The notes under the pieces were generated by a model, which searched no databases, was not told the DNA's origin, and saw only the letters and a list, made by a program, of their open reading frames with translations. Below are positions 5,035 to 5,796 of a stretch of DNA of 5,796 nucleotides, one piece after another (within the stretch, counting starts at the first letter, position 1; every line of letters begins with the position of its first letter). Source of the DNA: JAWODU01 sp046483125 (lineage in GTDB: Bacteria; Verrucomicrobiota; Kiritimatiellia; UBA8416; JAWODU01); the NCBI GenBank assembly GCA_046483125.1, contig JAWODU010000114.1:1-5796 (forward strand). Direction: 5' to 3'. The position numbers and the translations under genes are program-made.

Positions 5035-5796
5035 ATGGACTCTCTTGAAGACATCGGCGAAGTGAACGCGTTAAAACGCATCACATCGGGACTCGAACAG
5101 ACCGCGCGGGTCATTGAAGGCCCCGGCGACGACTGCGCCGTGATCCGCGCGGACGACGGTTCGCGCCATGATCTTCTTCTTACGTCCGACCCGGTTATTA
5201 TGAACACCCATTTCACGCCTGAAACGCCGCCGGCGGCCGTTGGCCGCAAGGCCGTGGGCCGGGTGCTGAGCGATATAGCCGCCATGGGCGGCGAGCCCCT
5301 CTCGGTCCTGTTCGACATATCCGCGAAGGCGGAAACACCGGTTTCCTTTCTGCAGGAGGTCTACGGCGGGGCCGCGTCACTGGGCCGGAAATTCGGTATC
5401 TCCGTGGCGGGCGGAGATCTTTCGCGCGGGGAGTCGCTGGAAATTCACGCTTTCGCCGTGGGAAAAGTGCCGAGGGGCGGCGCCGTCCTGAGGTCGGGCG
5501 CGCGCGCCGGGGATGTCATAATGGCGACCGGGGTTCTCGGCGGAAGTTCCCGGGGCAAGCACATCGATTTTCTTCCGAGGGTAAACGAAGGCATATGGCT
5601 CCGGCAAGGCCGGTGGATTTCTTCTCTTATAGATATAAGCGATTCCCCCGCGCGCGATATTACTCATATCGCCGAGGCTTCGGCTGTCGGCGCGGAAATC
5701 GAAATTGCCCGCCTGCCGGTTTCGAAAGATGCCGCCCTGATGGCGGACGGTAAAAAGGCGTCGCGGCACGCCCTGTACGACGGCGAGGATTTTGAA
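5035..5796 (+). CDS. thiL: thiamine-phosphate kinase, 5' part (cut by window end)
   Basis: I translated 254 codons without a stop, running off the right edge. About 65-80 residues should be missing for a normal length near 320-335. ThiL phosphorylates thiamine monophosphate to thiamine pyrophosphate with ATP, in the cytoplasm. Motifs in order are IGE (6-8), GPGDDCAVI (29-37), SD...THF (51-60), LSDIAAMGGEP (78-88), AGGDLSRG (125-132), ATGVLGGSSRGKH (164-176) followed by FLPR, IDISDSPARD (199-208), and GEDFE (250-254). The usual S-D-G-L-x-x-D is S-D-S-P-A-R-D here, an unusual change in a conserved loop. An in-frame GTG at 5020 could add five residues. The ATG start fits the family N terminus better, although its Shine-Dalgarno is weak (TGGA, 5021-5024). 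It lies 29 nt after the glycosyltransferase. Confidence 0.93.
   Translation, partial: MDSLEDIGEVNALKRITSGLEQTARVIEGPGDDCAVIRADDGSRHDLLLTSDPVIMNTHFTPETPPAAVGRKAVGRVLSDIAAMGGEPLSVLFDISAKAETPVSFLQEVYGGAASLGRKFGISVAGGDLSRGESLEIHAFAVGKVPRGGAVLRSGARAGDVIMATGVLGGSSRGKHIDFLPRVNEGIWLRQGRWISSLIDISDSPARDITHIAEASAVGAEIEIARLPVSKDAALMADGKKASRHALYDGEDFE

Overview
This window (about 57-60% GC by eye) looks like bacterial chromosome carrying housekeeping genes. Every supported protein gene is on the + strand. A tRNA-Val-like tandem array lies on the - strand at the left edge. The organism is Gram-negative-like, because it has a lipoprotein of the outer-membrane-sorting type. The style of HisG (long form), of the ThiL (a G-G-S-x-x-G-K-H then F-x-P-R stretch) and of the 29-residue COX24-type ribosomal protein recalls PVC-group (Verrucomicrobiota, Kiritimatiellota, Lentisphaerota) or deltaproteobacteria-like genomes. 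That placement is recollection of family style, not a search result.

Left edge (1-386). Positions 1-280 hold 2.5 copies of a 114-bp direct repeat. Each copy is the first 52 nt of a tRNA-Val(UAC) on the - strand; the two complete units also carry a 62-nt, strongly structured spacer. No tRNA 3' half is visible, so at least two copies are broken. The left one may continue outside the window. A good sigma-70-like promoter reads leftward into the array. A second, weaker one reads rightward into purN, and a perfect palindrome sits between them.

purN (387-1049) encodes GAR transformylase of purine synthesis. It is followed by a 319-bp gene-free stretch that is unusually rich in symmetry. It contains six copies of a CNCTTAANCG motif (three forward, then three reversed), 31-nt imperfect inverted arms, a 14-bp perfect palindrome, and a possible 8-bp terminal inverted repeat around the whole block. 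It may be a small non-autonomous mobile-element remnant or a regulatory region.

Right part (1369-5796) is an apparent gene cluster read in one direction: hisG (first step of histidine synthesis), a 29-codon gene for a bS22/mS38 (AURKAIP1/COX24-type) ribosomal protein, a 501-residue TPR lipoprotein, a GT4 glycosyltransferase that overlaps it by 4 nt, and the first 254 codons of thiL (thiamine-phosphate kinase). The tightly coupled lipoprotein-glycosyltransferase pair suggests a cell-envelope task. The other genes are core metabolism and translation. I found no clear rho-independent terminator, CRISPR array or intact transposase.
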